64,000 nucleotides of DNA from Diploptera punctata (GCA_030220185.1 JASPKZ010000424.1:248001-312000); one strand, 5' to 3'; positions 10,860-23,010 are shown, counted from the first letter of the stretch. The notes: generated by a model from the sequence alone, not told the origin. Numbers and translations are program-made.

Positions 10860-12370
10860 AAATATTCAAGATGAATATAATTTTAATATATTACATTGAT
10901 ATATACTATTTTAAATATGCAACGAATTAGGCTATACAATTTTAGTTTCATTTAGACAAATGTGTTGTGCAAAATCGCAATATTAAGTTCCACTAAATTA
11001 AAAATAAGTCTCAAGAAACGTAACAGCATGAAGATAAAAAAAGAAAGGAATTCATAAAAGGTTTTCGGAGTTCTCAAAATTATGTTACGAAGATTGTAAT
11101 GAAATCTGAAACAGTGGAGAAATTCACCATTAAAAATGAATAGCAATCATATAGTTCTTAATCATATTTGATTAGAATAATTTAGTTTCCATATTATTCT
11201 ATAAGCAATAGCATTTTGCTGTGATATTCTTTGGGGTTTACTACATTTCTATGAAAGTCGCTTGAAGATAGTAGTGCGCCCAGTCCCCCGGTTTATTCCT
11301 GGGCATTTACCAAGTACCAAGAAATAAACCGTATTACTCCGTTGATATTTCACATTGGAGGGGTATCCCAATCCGCCGATTGGTCATTGTCGCTGGTTTC
11401 TATTATCTTCAGCGACATCAGCGTCAAATTTGGAAAATTTTTATTTCAACAAATATTTTATGTTTAATTAAGCCAAAACAATTTTAAACTGTTAAGATAA
11501 CAACCTGAACCCTTGTCTCAATTCTGTAGTAAACCTAACTTACGCACACTGTAACACTCGCGAGTATATAAACTCCTGGCCGACCTGTTGTGGCAAGACC
11601 CGGGAAATTTCGCAATCTGTGGCCCAGCAGTGCCCGCCTGTCACTGTTTTTCATGAACCTCTCAATATGTGGGCTGCGCTAACGCGCTGAGATAACCACA
11701 AGATCACTGACTGTATCCTGGGGACTCACTGACCAATGACAGCAGCCAGATACTCGGAACTAACCCTATCTCATGATAAGCATCTATCCCCACACCACAC
11801 GTGTAAATTAACATCAGCGGTGCGTTTAATTCCCCTCTGTGGAAGAAGATGGCTCCACTTCATAAACCGAGATCACCACAGACAATTTACTGGTCCCGCC
11901 CTGCGGTCAGAGCCTTTACCGGAACTAGATGTTATCTCACAGTTTCTTAAAACTAAATAAATTATTCTAATGTAAAGCATTCCTGTGTAAATATAGACCA
12001 CATTCTTCTATTAATATCTTCTTCGTTGGTGCACTTCCATTTTGTGATTACAACCATAAAATACAATCTGAAACAACTGTTGCTAGGAAATGTTTCCTTT
12101 GTTACGTAATTTTATAAAAAATGAAATTTTATAGATTTTTACTTGCAATTTAGTTACCAAGAACAAATTAGTTGTATGTCAAATTTTCTACTTAATTCCA
12201 ATCGCTCGGTTATTAAGGAAACAAGATGTTACATTATTTTCATTTATCGTAATAATGTAATGTTTAACAAATAAGACAAAATCTAGAAACGGTTAGTTAT
12301 GAATGTCGTTTTTAAAGCAACACTAATCATTAAAGAAACCTGATGCAAAAAAGGAGTCGGCTGTAGTGGA
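10860..12370. other. Gene-poor stretch with one diverged repeat L copy
   Basis: Part of it (about 11420-11700) is an inverted, diverged relative of 14050-14287 and 15338-15700: the AAATTTGACGCTGA block, TAAACCTAACTTACGCACAC and AACTCCTGGCCGACC blocks recur. The short open frames show no recognisable protein. Confidence 0.45.
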
Positions 12371-12380
12371 TTAGTTCCCT

Positions 12381-12425
12381 CTGGTCCCGAGGTTCGCGGG
12401 TTCAAACCCGGCCGGGGTCAATTGA
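12381..12425 (+). repeat. tRNA-like B-box fragment
   Basis: GCGGGTTCAAACCCGG matches a tRNA T-arm/B box, but no complete cloverleaf surrounds it, so it is read as a SINE head remnant. Confidence 0.45.
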
Positions 12426-12439
12426 TTCTTCAGGATAGA

Positions 12440-13225
12440 AAAAATCAACGAAGTAATATGTTGCTGGAACAAGAAATATAAATTTTGAATAAGAATATCA
12501 GAAAATACAAAATTAAACACCCTATTGTTTGCAGATGACCAAATAATAATTGCAGATTCAGAAGATAATCTGCAGAAAGGTCTGTATGAACTTAACAAAA
12601 TTACAGAAGAATATGGATTGAAGATATCTACAGAGAAAACAAAATATGGCATTTGAAGGTGTAGGTCCTGTCAGAAGTAAAATTGTACTTGACAATAACA
12701 TTTTGGAGCAGGTGAATAATTTTACATATCTAGGATGCAATATCTCATATGAAGAAGAAAAGGATGTAAATGCAAAAATATCTAATTTTTTAAAGAATTT
12801 TAGGGTTAATAAATTCTATCTTCAAGCCACAGTTAGTCCAAAAACATTTAAGACTAAAAGTGTATAAAACTCTTTTGTATGATAGCGAAGTATGGACGTT
12901 GAAACAGAAGGATATACAGAGACTTAGATTTGCTGAAATGAGATACATTTGGAGAAGTGCAGGATACACACTACTAGATAAAAAAAATTAAGACATCTTA
13001 GAAGAATTACACATGGAACCTTTAGAAAACAAAATTTCTGATTATAAGTCAAGATGTATGCAGCATGTTCATCGAATGGAAGATCACAGGATACCCAAAC
13101 AAATGTTAAGATATCAACCTGCAGGAAGAAGACCAGGACGTCCACTCAAAATACTTCTGGATGGTGTTTCTCTTGAGGCCGAAACAGGTAAACAAATGGC
13201 CTAAATTCGTGAATGTACTATGATG
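12440..13225 (+). pseudogene. LINE reverse transcriptase (palm to C-terminus), broken
   Basis: A reverse transcriptase fragment with the catalytic FADD motif (LLFADDQIIIADSEDNL), the following KISTEKTKYM motif and YLGCNISYE, then LYDSEVWTLK, HRMEDHRIPK and a GRRPGRPLK ending. Frame changes fall near 12650 and 12865, and a stop near 12990. The 3' end runs into ATGATGATGATG. It encodes the second half of a non-LTR element and is 5'-truncated. Confidence 0.8.
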
Positions 13226-14049
13226 ATGATGAAAAATCCAATGAGCAAGTCTTCCGGAAGGGATTAATTAACTCTAAGTAAAGGTTAATAATGCGCGTTC
13301 TCAGGGCTAACCCTAATGTTGAGAATGCAGATATTAGGATGATCATGATATCTGTTTTATTTTTATTTGTGGACAAAGCCCAGTTGAGATCTGTCTCTAG
13401 AATAATAAAAGATGAATAGGAAATTCGCATTTAGTAGTATAATGTTACTAGAGATGTCACTACTATTGTTGAGGTAATTAGGGGAATCAATTAAATAGTA
13501 TAAATTCAATAATCGATCATTTTGGGAGGAAGCCTAAAAAGGGAGGTAAGCCCCCAAGGGAGAGAAGAGATAAAAATACCAAGATTTTTATTATTTGTGT
13601 CTCGATTCCGAAGATTTTCAGGCTAACAAAAGACGCTTAGCCTTAATAAAGAAGCCTTTAGGCAAAATTTACCAGATTTCATACTTACCGGTAATAGCCT
13701 ACTTACCGGTAGTTCCTTCTACATGTCATTGGATCGGTATGTTGACGGCATAATATTTATGACATCTATGGGCAAATACGCGAAATTAGTGACTTATGGT
13801 CTAGTAACTCCTAACAAAGGAGAGGCTAAGGTCCAACATTGGATTGTTAGGCCATTGTAGATATAGATTCAGAAAAAATATACATGTATTTTACTTTTAA
13901 TAATGAGGAACAGTCTATAGTTCCGGTGGCGGTATCGCTTTGTTAAGTGGAATCGATTTATTCCGCTGATTTTATTTTACATGCATGATGTTTTACACGT
14001 GTGGATAAATGTTTAGTACTTGATAGAAGAGATTCGAATATCTGGCAGC

Positions 14050-14287
14050 TGTCACTGCAACCAAGACACAGTCAGTCGTCTTGAGGTCATCTCAGTGCGG
14101 TAGCCCAACTTATTGAGAGGCTTGCGATGAACAGTGGCAGACGGGCACTGCTGGACCAATGATGATATTCTGGATTTTGCCTGAACAGGAGTTTATATAT
14201 GGACGCTAGTGAGTTTGTGTGTAAGTTAGGTTTACTTCCTGGTTGAGGCAGGGGTTTAGATTGTTAAATTAACCGTTTGGTTATATA
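14050..14287 (+). repeat. Dispersed repeat L, part before mariner insertion
   Basis: Carries GGTAGCCCAACTTATTGAG and AACAGTGGCAGA, shared with 15540-15600, and an inverted relative at 11420-11700. The mariner-like element at 14288 splits it, and the rest resumes at 15338. Confidence 0.6.
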
Positions 14288-15336
14288 CAGGGTGTATAAA
14301 AAAGAATGGCGCAAACTTACATGGTTGAAAGTACACGATCGTAGAGGCAACAATGTCCCAGTAAACATGGGTCCGCAAACGAGCCGTTTGCGAGATAATT
14401 ACGAATGTATAGTTAAAAGCCGCCACTGACTTCATTGTAAAGATCGTCCTACTTAGTACACATTAATTTGAATTTAGACTTTACTATTAATTTTTCATCT
14501 CATTTAGTTCACATTTCACAGTTCATTTCACTTATGGGTTACCTGTTAAAGGAGGTGTTCGAAGTGTCTTCCTTGCATCTGGATGCAATATTTTGCTCGT
14601 CTCTGCAATGAATGTCGAATTCTTTCGCAAACCCTGGATCATTTCTGAATTATTGACAAGCATGTACAACTCTCTGCTCCAGTTCTTCAACCAAGTTAAC
14701 AGGTACGCTGTACATTTCGCTTTTGAGGTGACCCCAGACACAAAAATCCAAAGGATTTAGATCAGGCTATCTTAGAGACCAAGGTACAGATCCGCCTCGA
14801 CCTATCCATCTTTGGTCGTATCTGTGCGTTAGATGCCGCAACAGCAAAATGTTCCGGAGCTCCATCATGCATGTACCACAAACTCCGACGTTGCTGAAGG
14901 GGAACATCCTCAAGCAATCCTGGAAGATGACGCCGCAGAAACTTAAGGTACTTCCGTCCATTAAGTTTTCGTGGATAAATGTGTGGCCCAATGAGATGAT
15001 CACCTAGTACGCCTAACCACACATTCAGTGAGAAACGGTGCTGATGTGGTGACTCATGAACAGCATGTGGGTTTATTTCACATCAAAAACCAATTACAAC
15101 TCCACCTCTGGCAATGTTCAGTGGTGTAAACAAAGAACATAGGACGGCTTCAAGTGTGCAAGGAGTAAACCGTACGATGTTACAATCAATGACGTCAGTG
15201 GCGGCTTATAACCATGCATTCGTAATTATCTCGCAAACGGCTCGTTTGCGGACCCATGTTTACTGGGCCATTGTTGCTTCTATTATCGTGTACTTTCAAC
15301 CATGTAAGTTTGCGCCACCCTTTTTGATACACCCTG
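14288..15336 (-). mobile_element. Mariner-like element M1, internally deleted copy
   Basis: The ends CAGGGTGTAT... and ...ATACACCCTG form long TIRs: the outer 37 bp match at nearly all sites, and similarity continues to about 140 bp. TA flanks both sides, the target duplicated by Tc1/mariner elements. It is about 600 bp shorter than the copy at 23011-24667 and keeps only the C-terminal half of the transposase. Confidence 0.9.
14532..15100 (-). pseudogene. M1 transposase, C-terminal fragment
   Basis: Minus-strand translation gives VWLGVLGDHLIGPHI, then LPGLLEDVPLQQRRSLWY(M)HDGAPEHF, matching the transposase at 23269-24322. The second catalytic Asp (HDGAP) is present. The N-terminal DNA-binding part and first catalytic Asp were lost with the deletion, and frameshifts follow. 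Confidence 0.8.
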
Positions 15337-15337
15337 T

Positions 15338-15700
15338 ATATGTATTTTTTGGTATAATATTTAATAAAATGGTATTTACAAATACATAAATTTCCTAAAT
15401 TTGACGCTGATAAAGAGAAGAGAGTGGCTGAAATCCGATGGCGGCACGTAACCAAGTCCTGTCGAAAAGCACCAAGGAGGCCGCCAGGCTTAACTTTCCC
15501 ATCAGAAGGACCTACAGTTAGTGCTATTGTGGTCACCTCAGTGCGGTAGCCCAACTTATTGAGGGGCTTGGGGATAACAGTGGCAGAGTAGCACTACTTG
15601 GACATTGATACTTTTTCTGGGCTTTACCTCAACAGATCGGCCAGTGTTAGTTTGGGCAAGTTAGGGTGCAAAAATGGGCGAGTTAATGTACATCACATTA
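15338..15700 (+). repeat. Dispersed repeat L, part after mariner insertion
   Basis: Contains AAATTTGACGCTGATAAAG and a second unit with GGTAGCCCAACTTATTGAG. No protein is supported. Confidence 0.55.
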
Positions 15701-16039
15701 ATTTACCGTTCACTTGTTTGTTAGCGTGTTTTTTTGTGATAAGTCAGTTACACCTGAACAATGACTAATACATATTTTACATTGCAAATATGGTGATCTT
15801 AGGTTATTTCGAGCTCAAATTCTCGCTTCATTTTAAGGCATTTCTCATATTTTTGGAGAAAAAATCAACATTGGGAAGAAGAGGGCCACAAGTGTAAAAA
15901 GTGTAGTTCCGAGTCATTCGCAATTAAAGTTTTTAAGAAGTCTAGCAAATTAATGTTTTTATATGGACACAATTTTATGCTTCTCCATTTTCTTGCACAT
16001 AACTTGTGGCCATAAAAATAATACTTTTATAGCCTTTTC

Positions 16040-17925
16040 TTTTTTCTAACTAAGAGTAGTCTGAACTCTTCTTCTTCTTAATCATAATTTATAGGATTTT
16101 CATCCTATTTATTTCCAAAATCACTCCTCGGAAGAAGACGTACTGAATGTGCATTCACTGTCTATCCATCTCTTGGCTGGTATTCCTCTTGTTCTTCTCC
16201 CGTCCATTGGTCTATCTTCTTTAGCTCTTTTTGCAAGTCGGTTGTCTTCCATTCTTTCTATATGACCCTTCCAATATTTTTGTCTATCTATAATACATTT
16301 GGTTATGTGTTGAATATGACATTCGTCCCTAATGTATGTGTTGTGTTTTTTATCAAATAATGTTTTGCCCTGAATAGTTCTTAAGATCTTCATTTCACAT
16401 GTGCTTATTATTTGTTTAGTTTTTGTTGTATCAGCCCTAGTTTCTGCTCCATATACGATAACTGGTAGTATTATCGTTTTGTATATGCAGATTCTGCTTT
16501 CTGTTGACATATGTGAACCGAAAGTGCTATTTTCGGTTCGCAACTGCAGTGCCGTTATCCTCCTTGAACAGAAAGATTCGTGAACTATGCCAATATCCCT
16601 TCTCTATGCATCTACCCCCACTCTCCTTTTTACCTCTCCTGTTGCGCTGTTTGTGCTGCGCATCTCCCCTTCTACCTCGGAACGCTCAAATACGCTACGC
16701 ACATTCAGAACATCATCATTCGATTGGAACTTTATGTTGAGACTACGTCGTCTGGAGCACGCGAGTGGCGTGGTTTGAGTTTTGGTCCGGAGGACCAGGG
16801 AAAGGACTTGGACTATTTGTATGAATGAACTTGTTTGAGTGAGGTATGATATATTTTTTTTATGTTAATGATTTATTTTTTTGTTTAAATTCAAGAATGA
16901 TCAATATTTATATTTGTTATATTTTTCATATACTTCAGACGTCTTGTTTATATTAAACATCATTTTTATATACATCCTGTTTAATGTTCAAATTATTTAT
17001 GTACATGCTGCTGTTCGATATATTCCCGTACATAAACTTACTGATTTAGGAGATCATACAAGCTTCCTTTTTTTTTCCGTCTAGCTTTCATGGTTAATAA
17101 TAATAATGATATATCCAGTTTAATTAAGAATCATAAGATTACTCAAATGTTTTAAGATCTATTGTTGATTTATGTTTAAGTGTTTGGAAAAGAAAGATGA
17201 ATCAATCTTTGCTTCTTATGGGCCCGGGCAAAGGCTTTTGATTAATAACCTTGATTGTTATGAACTCTACGCTAATATATACAACGGAAACAAAAGACGA
17301 TACACGGCGGCGCAGAGCGTGGTTTTTAATAGAAACTGCGCAAATGGTAGGTAGACCGTGGATTTATTATTCAAACCCCGGCACATATGTTTGTTGCGCC
17401 AAATTAATCTTTCATATATCCTGATATTTGTGCTGCCTTATCAGCTTGTTTCTTTATTTATTTTTATTAAATGTTTAGTGTTTGTTATTAATACACCTAA
17501 ATAATTAAATTCTGATATTTGTTCTATAATTTTTCTTTCCACTTCTAATTTGCATCTTACTGGTTTATTTTTATATTATTAAGCATTTTGTCTTATTCGT
17601 GTTAATTTCCATATTGTATTTTCTGGCATTTATATTAAATTGATGTAAATATCTTTGTAAATTATGTTCAGATTCTGAAAGAAGAACGACATCACCTGCG
17701 TAACATATCAAGTGAAATCTAGTGTTTCCCATTTTATAACCCAAACGTGGTGGTATGTTTTCAATAATTTTATCCATTATAATATTAAATAAGAATGGAC
17801 TTAAAGAGTCACCTTGCCTGATGCCCTTTGTGGGCGTTGTTTCTTCAGTTTGCTGTTCTTTTACTTTGATTACTATTTTGCAGTGTGTGTTAATTGATAT
17901 TATTGCTCTAATCAGTTCAATAATA
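16040..17925 (-). mobile_element. LINE fragment, split by an 868-bp insertion
   Basis: Minus-strand non-LTR retrotransposon. The 5' part (17571-17945) covers the reverse transcriptase palm: GIRQGDSLSPFLFNIIMDK and CYAGD where YADD is expected, so one catalytic Asp position is Gly. Coding similarity continues to DLIWRNKHM near 17383, stops, and resumes at 16514 in the same frame with STESRICIYKT. The C-terminus ends near 16121, followed by a GAAGAAG-type tail. Removing the insert restores continuity exactly. Confidence 0.82.
16515..17382. mobile_element. Unclassified 868-bp insertion with 8-bp TSD
   Basis: It interrupts the LINE codon for codon and is flanked by ACATATGT at 16507-16514 and 17383-17390. 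Its left end is a perfect 9-bp hairpin (GAACCGAAA / TTTCGGTTC, 7-nt loop). The right end reads CAAACCCCGGC and gives no clear match to the left. An 8-bp duplication fits hAT, P, Merlin or Sola-type transposition. Small open frames inside show no known domain. Confidence 0.75.
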
Positions 17926-17955
17926 TCAATTAACACACACTGCAAAACAGTAATC
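17868..17955. repeat. 38-bp inverted repeat at LINE 5' end
   Basis: Arms GCAGTGTGTGTTAATTGATA... and its complement (17868-17905 / 17918-17955) match at all but one position and are separated by 12 bp. The left arm is LINE coding sequence. The right arm is an inverted copy at the 5' truncation point. Confidence 0.9.
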
Positions 17956-18039
17956 TTAACTCAATTTATGAAATGTTTACACTTGTGGCTCTCTTCTTTC
18001 CAAGGTGCGATATATTTCTCACTTCGTGAGTCGTGAATT

Positions 18040-18836
18040 TATCGATAATTTGGAAACCAAGAGTGGCATTTGTTAGGACTATTTAACGAATAAAATTAAG
18101 CTGTTTACTCATAAATCATTATTTAAATATAGTTATTTTAAAATATTTACATATTTAGTGTTAACGGCGATGTTTGAAAACAAATGAGAAACGTTATGCT
18201 TCACTTGTTCATCACTGCAACCAGATCATATCATTTATTGCCAAAGGAATGAAGAATTAGTTTTGTGTATTTCTTGTGTTTGACGGTATATTTATCAACG
18301 AACCCTCGAAAGGGTTATTGATTAGAAATGTGTGTTACTTTTTAAACTTGCACCAACAATCATTTATTGCCAAAGTATCGCAATATTGTAAGAATGCATC
18401 CTAGTGGAGAAGAAATGAAACATATCAAACTGTATATTAATTAATTTCTGATGTCCTATGACGTAAATATGTCAATTATATTTTTCTGGAACGTTATTAC
18501 CTGGGAAATAATACGTTTAAGAAAGTGCAAACGGTGGCTTTTTTTTTGGTGGTATAATCAATTGCTACAAATGTTTTTTATAGTATATCCCGCAAGTAGG
18601 GGCCTACTTTTTGATCACTTTCGTGCACTATATATACAATCTGGCAGCCACATGCGGTAGCTGTAAAATATTGCTATGACCTATTCAGAATGTTAAAAAG
18701 GAGGAGCTTGATTTTAAAGTGATAAAATTAAATTGATAAAATCGAGGTCAAAAACGACTGTGATTGGTTGTAAATAAAAAATCATTGAAATGTGATTGGT
18801 CATTGACTCCCATTTGAGGCATGAATTAAATAGTCT
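18040..18836 (+). repeat. Dispersed repeat F, copy 2
   Basis: Uninterrupted copy of the repeat at 3110-4442, with AAGAGTGGCATTTGTTAGG at one end and GGCATGAATTAAATAGTC at the other. It includes a middle part (CAATCTGGCAGCCACATGC) missing from copy 1. Confidence 0.75.
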
Positions 18837-18849
18837 CGGGTAATTATTC

Positions 18850-19380
18850 ACATACTGCAACAATAAATTGTGCGTTTTTAGTTTTTTTTATTTGAATTGA
18901 CGTAGGTGGTCCGATGACATAGAATCTCCCTATTTTGAATGTGATCATTCAGCTCTATCATTGGATACGTCCATTTGTTGACAGAGAAAAATATTGCTCT
19001 GTAACATGTCTTAAAAATTGAACATAGACGGTTTTTCAACTCGCGTATTCAAGCCTCGCAAGTGACAATCTACTTACTGAGCCATGTTACAGGCAAACAC
19101 GTAATTCCATTACATATTATCTAAAGTAGAAGGGTAACGATGCTATTGGGCATGCGCTGTTTCCTCAAACAGTTTTTACAACTTAATTTCTTAAGAGGTC
19201 AACGGTTGTGACATAAAACTCCAAATGTTAACTACTCAGTCCCTTTTCCTACTAGCAAATATCCGGCGTGTGTGCTGCTACGCCTAAATAAATTAAAATG
19301 TGTTTTTTTATGTTTAGTTGAATAAGTTAAAAGAAAAATAATTATAAATTTATATCAATTATAATTATTTTTAGATACCC
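18850..19380. other. No gene recognised
   Basis: AT-rich sequence without a recognisable exon, RNA gene or repeat. Confidence 0.45.
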
Positions 19381-19389
19381 CGTGCTGAT

Positions 19390-19910
19390 TAACCGGCGTT
19401 GCCCGGGAATATACTTATCCCGATTATCTTGGCATTAATGAGCTGAAAGACATAAAAGGTTATTGGGAGTTGTCCGTAAAAGAATACCCGCCGTGCCCTA
19501 TCACGCTTGACTGGGAATCTAGTCATCCCGATCTTCTTGGCATCAATGGGCTGAAAGACAAAAATGGTTATTGTGAGTTAACTGTAAAATATTGACGAAT
19601 TCTGTCGCAGACATTTTTTAGATTTTTTTTATATATTCAGTTCTGTGCACATTAATTTGGTGTATTTGTTATGGTTTAGGCAGCGTTTGTCATTTAAGCG
19701 TCTATAAACTTCCGAAAAAAACACGTTTTTCACTATAAAGGGTGATTTCTAAGGGTGAAGGGGTTGAGTATTACAATTTTCGCGTAGCCTAAAACCTTCC
19801 CGGGAAACTCCTGGACATTTTGCAAAAAGCCCCATCACAAACGGATGAAAGGTGTAGTAATGCATAAAGGACAGACAGACATACATACATTCGTATATAT
19901 ATACTACTCT
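19390..19910. repeat. Non-coding repeat with ~102-bp tandem duplication
   Basis: The block GGGAATNTANTNATCCCGAT...GGCATNAATGNGCTGAAAGACA occurs twice, about 102 bp apart. The 3' end ACAGACAGACATACATACATT resembles the short-repeat tails of RTE-type retroelements. Probably the 3' region of such an element. Confidence 0.45.
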
Positions 19911-19912
19911 AT

Positions 19913-20254
19913 GGCGCGACAGGCCTAGAAGGCCCTTGGTCTACCAGCCGACTGCTGGCTTAACTTCTAACATGTGTTAATCACAGAGAAATGCTTCATC
20001 CTCCTGCCAGTAATACGGGGTGACATGTGGTCAGTATGTCGGGTTTCCCAGCCCTTCTAGCTGGTTTTTCCTCAACCTGGATTTGCTACTTATTGTAGCG
20101 ACCCAAATGCGTCATGATGCTGAAGTGGGCACCGGTCCCATACTGGCCAAAATCTGATGAGAAAATGTCTTCCCCCATGGAGACTCAAACCAGCACAAGT
20201 CCCGTAACTCTGCGCCAAGGCCTCTTGTTGCCTTAACCACTCGGCTACGGCGCG

Positions 20255-20256
<2 letters not shown>
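19913..20256 (-). mobile_element. SINE family D, complete copy
   Basis: The tRNA-like head at the high end reads on the minus strand GCGCCGTAGCCGAGTGGTTAA (A box). The body contains GGCACCGGTCCCATA and GGTGACATGTGGTCAG, and the 3' end GGCCTTCTAGGCCTGTCGCG. It sits between two AT microsatellites. Confidence 0.82.

Positions 20257-20312
<56 letters not shown>
20257..20312. repeat. (AT)n microsatellite
   Basis: About 27 AT units between SINE D and a tRNA-like sequence. Confidence 0.95.
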
Positions 20313-20315
<3 letters not shown>

Positions 20316-20325
20316 AGAAAAATAA

Positions 20326-20398
20326 ATGCCTAAACGGGATTTGAACCCGGAACTCTGAGTCGGTACCCCAGAGTGTTATCCATTACACCACCAGGCGA
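20326..20398 (-). repeat. tRNA-like sequence (pseudo-tRNA or SINE head)
   Basis: The minus strand has a D-arm-like GTGGTGTAATGGATAACAC and a T-arm-like CCGGGTTCAAATCCCG. The anticodon arm is malformed: a five-base stem closes an 11-nt loop. A working tRNA is unlikely. Confidence 0.5.
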
Positions 20399-20541
20399 AT
20401 CCAATTCAAACACTTATTTTTCTTATATATATTATAGGCTATTCTCCATTATTAATAGATGTCGCGAGAACCTATACCTATATAAATATATAGGTATGAT
20501 ACAGGAAGGAATAGCTTTTTTCTCATATCCTGTGTTATATC

Positions 20542-20618
20542 AATGGTCGCGGTGGTGTTGTGGTTATGTTCCTTACTTCTAGTTCCGAGGGTTGCAGGTT
20601 CAAACCCTGCCGCGGTGG
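20542..20618 (+). repeat. tRNA-like SINE head
   Basis: Perfect T-arm GCAGG-TTCAAAC-CCTGC and an A-box-like GGTGGTGTTGTGGTTATG, but no acceptor pairing and a disordered anticodon region. Read as a SINE head. Confidence 0.5.
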
Positions 20619-20649
20619 ATGTATTTCTAGAATAGAAAATCTATTCGTA

Positions 20650-20886
20650 CTACATGTCATGCCCATCGCAGTCTATGAGACTAAACTGTTCTGGCCATGG
20701 AAATCCTTAGGAAAACTAGAGGGAAAGCGCCCAATAGATAGGCTAAGAATGAGGTGGGACAATAACATTAACCATGATTTGAGGGAAGTAAATTATATAG
20801 GGGATAATTGGAAAGTATTAGCTCAGAATAGTGATGTATGGAGAGCTTATGCCCGAGCGGCCATGAAACTACGGGTTCGATAGTGC

Positions 20887-20919
<33 letters not shown>
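20650..20919 (+). pseudogene. RTE-like LINE 3' fragment with (GT)n tail
   Basis: Encodes a rearranged version of the C-terminus of the LINE at 36951-40216: LEGKRPIDRLRMRWDNNI, then DVWRAYARAAMKLRVR and a stop. The usual TAAG tail is replaced by a GT run. Confidence 0.8.
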
Positions 20920-20921
<2 letters not shown>

Positions 20922-21429
20922 ATGGTCATTTTCGATCTCTACGAAGTATGATCTATGAAGATCTGTAAAAAATTGTTCATAAATATTTTCAAGAGAGCGC
21001 CCTAAATATCTTCATTCCTTCGAAATCTCTAGAAGCAATAAAAAATGTATTTATTTTCAACTCAGTTTTCAGTTTCATGCAGTTACTGCTATTTTTTATA
21101 CAAGGCAACTGTCAACCATTGCATGCTGAAACCTACCTTGAAATTTCTCCCAGAGAAGCGTTGTGATGTACCAAAGTCATGTCCAAAATGTTTTCTGCCG
21201 TTTTTAACTGCAAAGCACAGAAATTGAAGCCAAAATCCAGCAATGTCAACACTGCTTGGAGTATATAGACTCCCTGCGCGAGTAAGAGCGGAGTGGAGTG
21301 AGACGGGACGCGGCGCGGACAGCAGGTAGTGAGGGTTACCCAATCTAGTAATTCACGAGTTGTACTACTTCCCTATAGTTCAAATGAGAAATTTGGCGCT
21401 GGATTTTAATTATTTGCAGTATAAAACGG

Positions 21430-21992
21430 CAGACAATTATTTGTATTATATGGGTGCGAAACATGGACTCTTACTTTAAGGGAGGAAATGAGGTTACGAG
21501 TTTTTGAGAATAAAGTTCTTAGGCATCTTTACCAAAAATGCAAGAATTATTCTTATGTAAAAAAAATATAATTAGTGTTTTCAAAACACAGTACTTTCTA
21601 AGGTTTAACTATTTATTTGACTTTTGGACCAAAGAGAGATGAACAGACAGGTGAATGGAGAAGACTACATAACAATGAACTACATGGTCTTTATAGGAAG
21701 CCAGATATAATAAGAACAGTTAAGTATCGTAGACTGCGATAGGCAGGACATGTTGCGCGTATGGGGAATGAAATACGTGCATGGAAGCTTCTTGTAGGAA
21801 AACCAGAGGGAAAACGCCCAGTTGGTAGACCAAGAATGAGGTGGGAGAACAACATTAACTATGATTTGAGGGAAGTAGATTATACAGGGAATGATTGGAA
21901 AGCATTGGCTCAGGATAGGGATGTATGGAGGGCTTATGTCCGCGCGGTCATGAACCTACGGGTTCGATAGTGCCAGTGAATAAGTAAGTAAG
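21430..21992 (+). pseudogene. RTE-like LINE C-terminal fragment
   Basis: 5'-truncated copy encoding YYMGAKHGLLL-type out-of-frame remnants of the YGCETWTLT motif. After about 100 bp of foreign sequence (21530-21630) it continues with GPKRDEQTGEWRRLHNNEL and GKRPVGRPRMRWENNI to the terminal LRVR. One arginine codon has become a stop. It ends in GTGCCAGTGAATAAGTAAG. Confidence 0.85.
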
Positions 21993-22000
21993 TATTGTCT

Positions 22001-22340
22001 CGCGCCGTAGCCGAGTGGTTTAAAGGCAAGAGACAAGAAGCCTTGGCGCAGAGCTACGGGACTTAAAGGCTTGTTCGAGTCTCCGTGTGGGAAGAAATTT
22101 TGTCATGGAATTTCGGCCAGTATGGGACTGGTTCTCACCCAGATCTTTAGGAATTTGGGTAGCTACAATGACTAGCGGCTCCAGGTTGAGAAAACAACTA
22201 TAACGATTGGGGGACTTAATGTGCTGAACACATGCCACCTCTATACTGCCTGGATGATCGTCTACCTCTAAAATTAACACATGTGGATGCGAGGCCAGCA
22301 TCCGAATGATAGGTCAAGGGCCTTCTAGGCCAGTCGCGCA
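22001..22340 (+). mobile_element. SINE family D, complete copy
   Basis: Starts CGCGCCGTAGCCGAGTGGTT (tRNA A box), with GGCTTGTTCGAGTCTCC in the B-box position, then the family D body and the ending GGGCCTTCTAGGCCAGTCGC. It lies directly behind the TAAG tail of the LINE fragment. The overlapping minus-strand frames are not genes. Confidence 0.82.
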
Positions 22341-22926
22341 ATGGAGAATAAATTATTTTATTTTTTTCTTTCCTTGTCAACTGTATATTGTTTGGCGTAT
22401 GCAAACTACGTATTTTTAAGCAATTTGTAGATAATTCATAATTGTTATTATATGCATAATTTAACCCTGGTGACGTAGAAAAGAAAACCTTACGATCTGA
22501 ACTCCAAAAGGTTAAATAAATAAATAATTGTTGGGCACAGGCTTGGTACTTCACAACGCTTCTCTAGAAGAAATTTCAAGGTAAGTTTCGGCATGCAATG
22601 GTTGACAGTTCCCTTGTTAGTACGAGGGAACAGTGGATTTGAACGGTTTTTTTTCCAAACAATTTGATATTGTGTCAACTTCTCCAATGATGTCTTCAAT
22701 TGAAGCCAAATTGATAATGGCTATTCCGAGTGCTGCGTGCTAAATCTAATCCTAGCATCTCAGTTACTCCAGCCAACAAGTTTTCGCCTTTCGCATCGCT
22801 ACCAACAACCTGAAGGTAAATGTCAAAACATTTTTAGATCCTTTCACCTCATTTCATTTTATGAAATTCTGAGTTTTAAACATTCTTCATTATTGCTGAA
22901 TTCATTTCCTCGTATGTTTTTGTTCC

Positions 22927-22928
<2 letters not shown>

Positions 22929-23010
<82 letters not shown>
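22929..23010. repeat. (TA)n microsatellite
   Basis: About 80 bp of TA dinucleotides with one break. The mariner-like element M1 is inserted at its end, as expected for a TA target. Confidence 0.95.

Noticed and set aside
15195..15554. 119-codon minus-strand frame
   Set aside because: It crosses the mariner terminal repeat into repeat L. It has no conserved motif and is interrupted in other copies of both.
20326..20398. Functional tRNA-Arg-like gene
   Set aside because: The anticodon loop is too long for a working tRNA, and the sequence is squeezed between microsatellite and SINE sequence.
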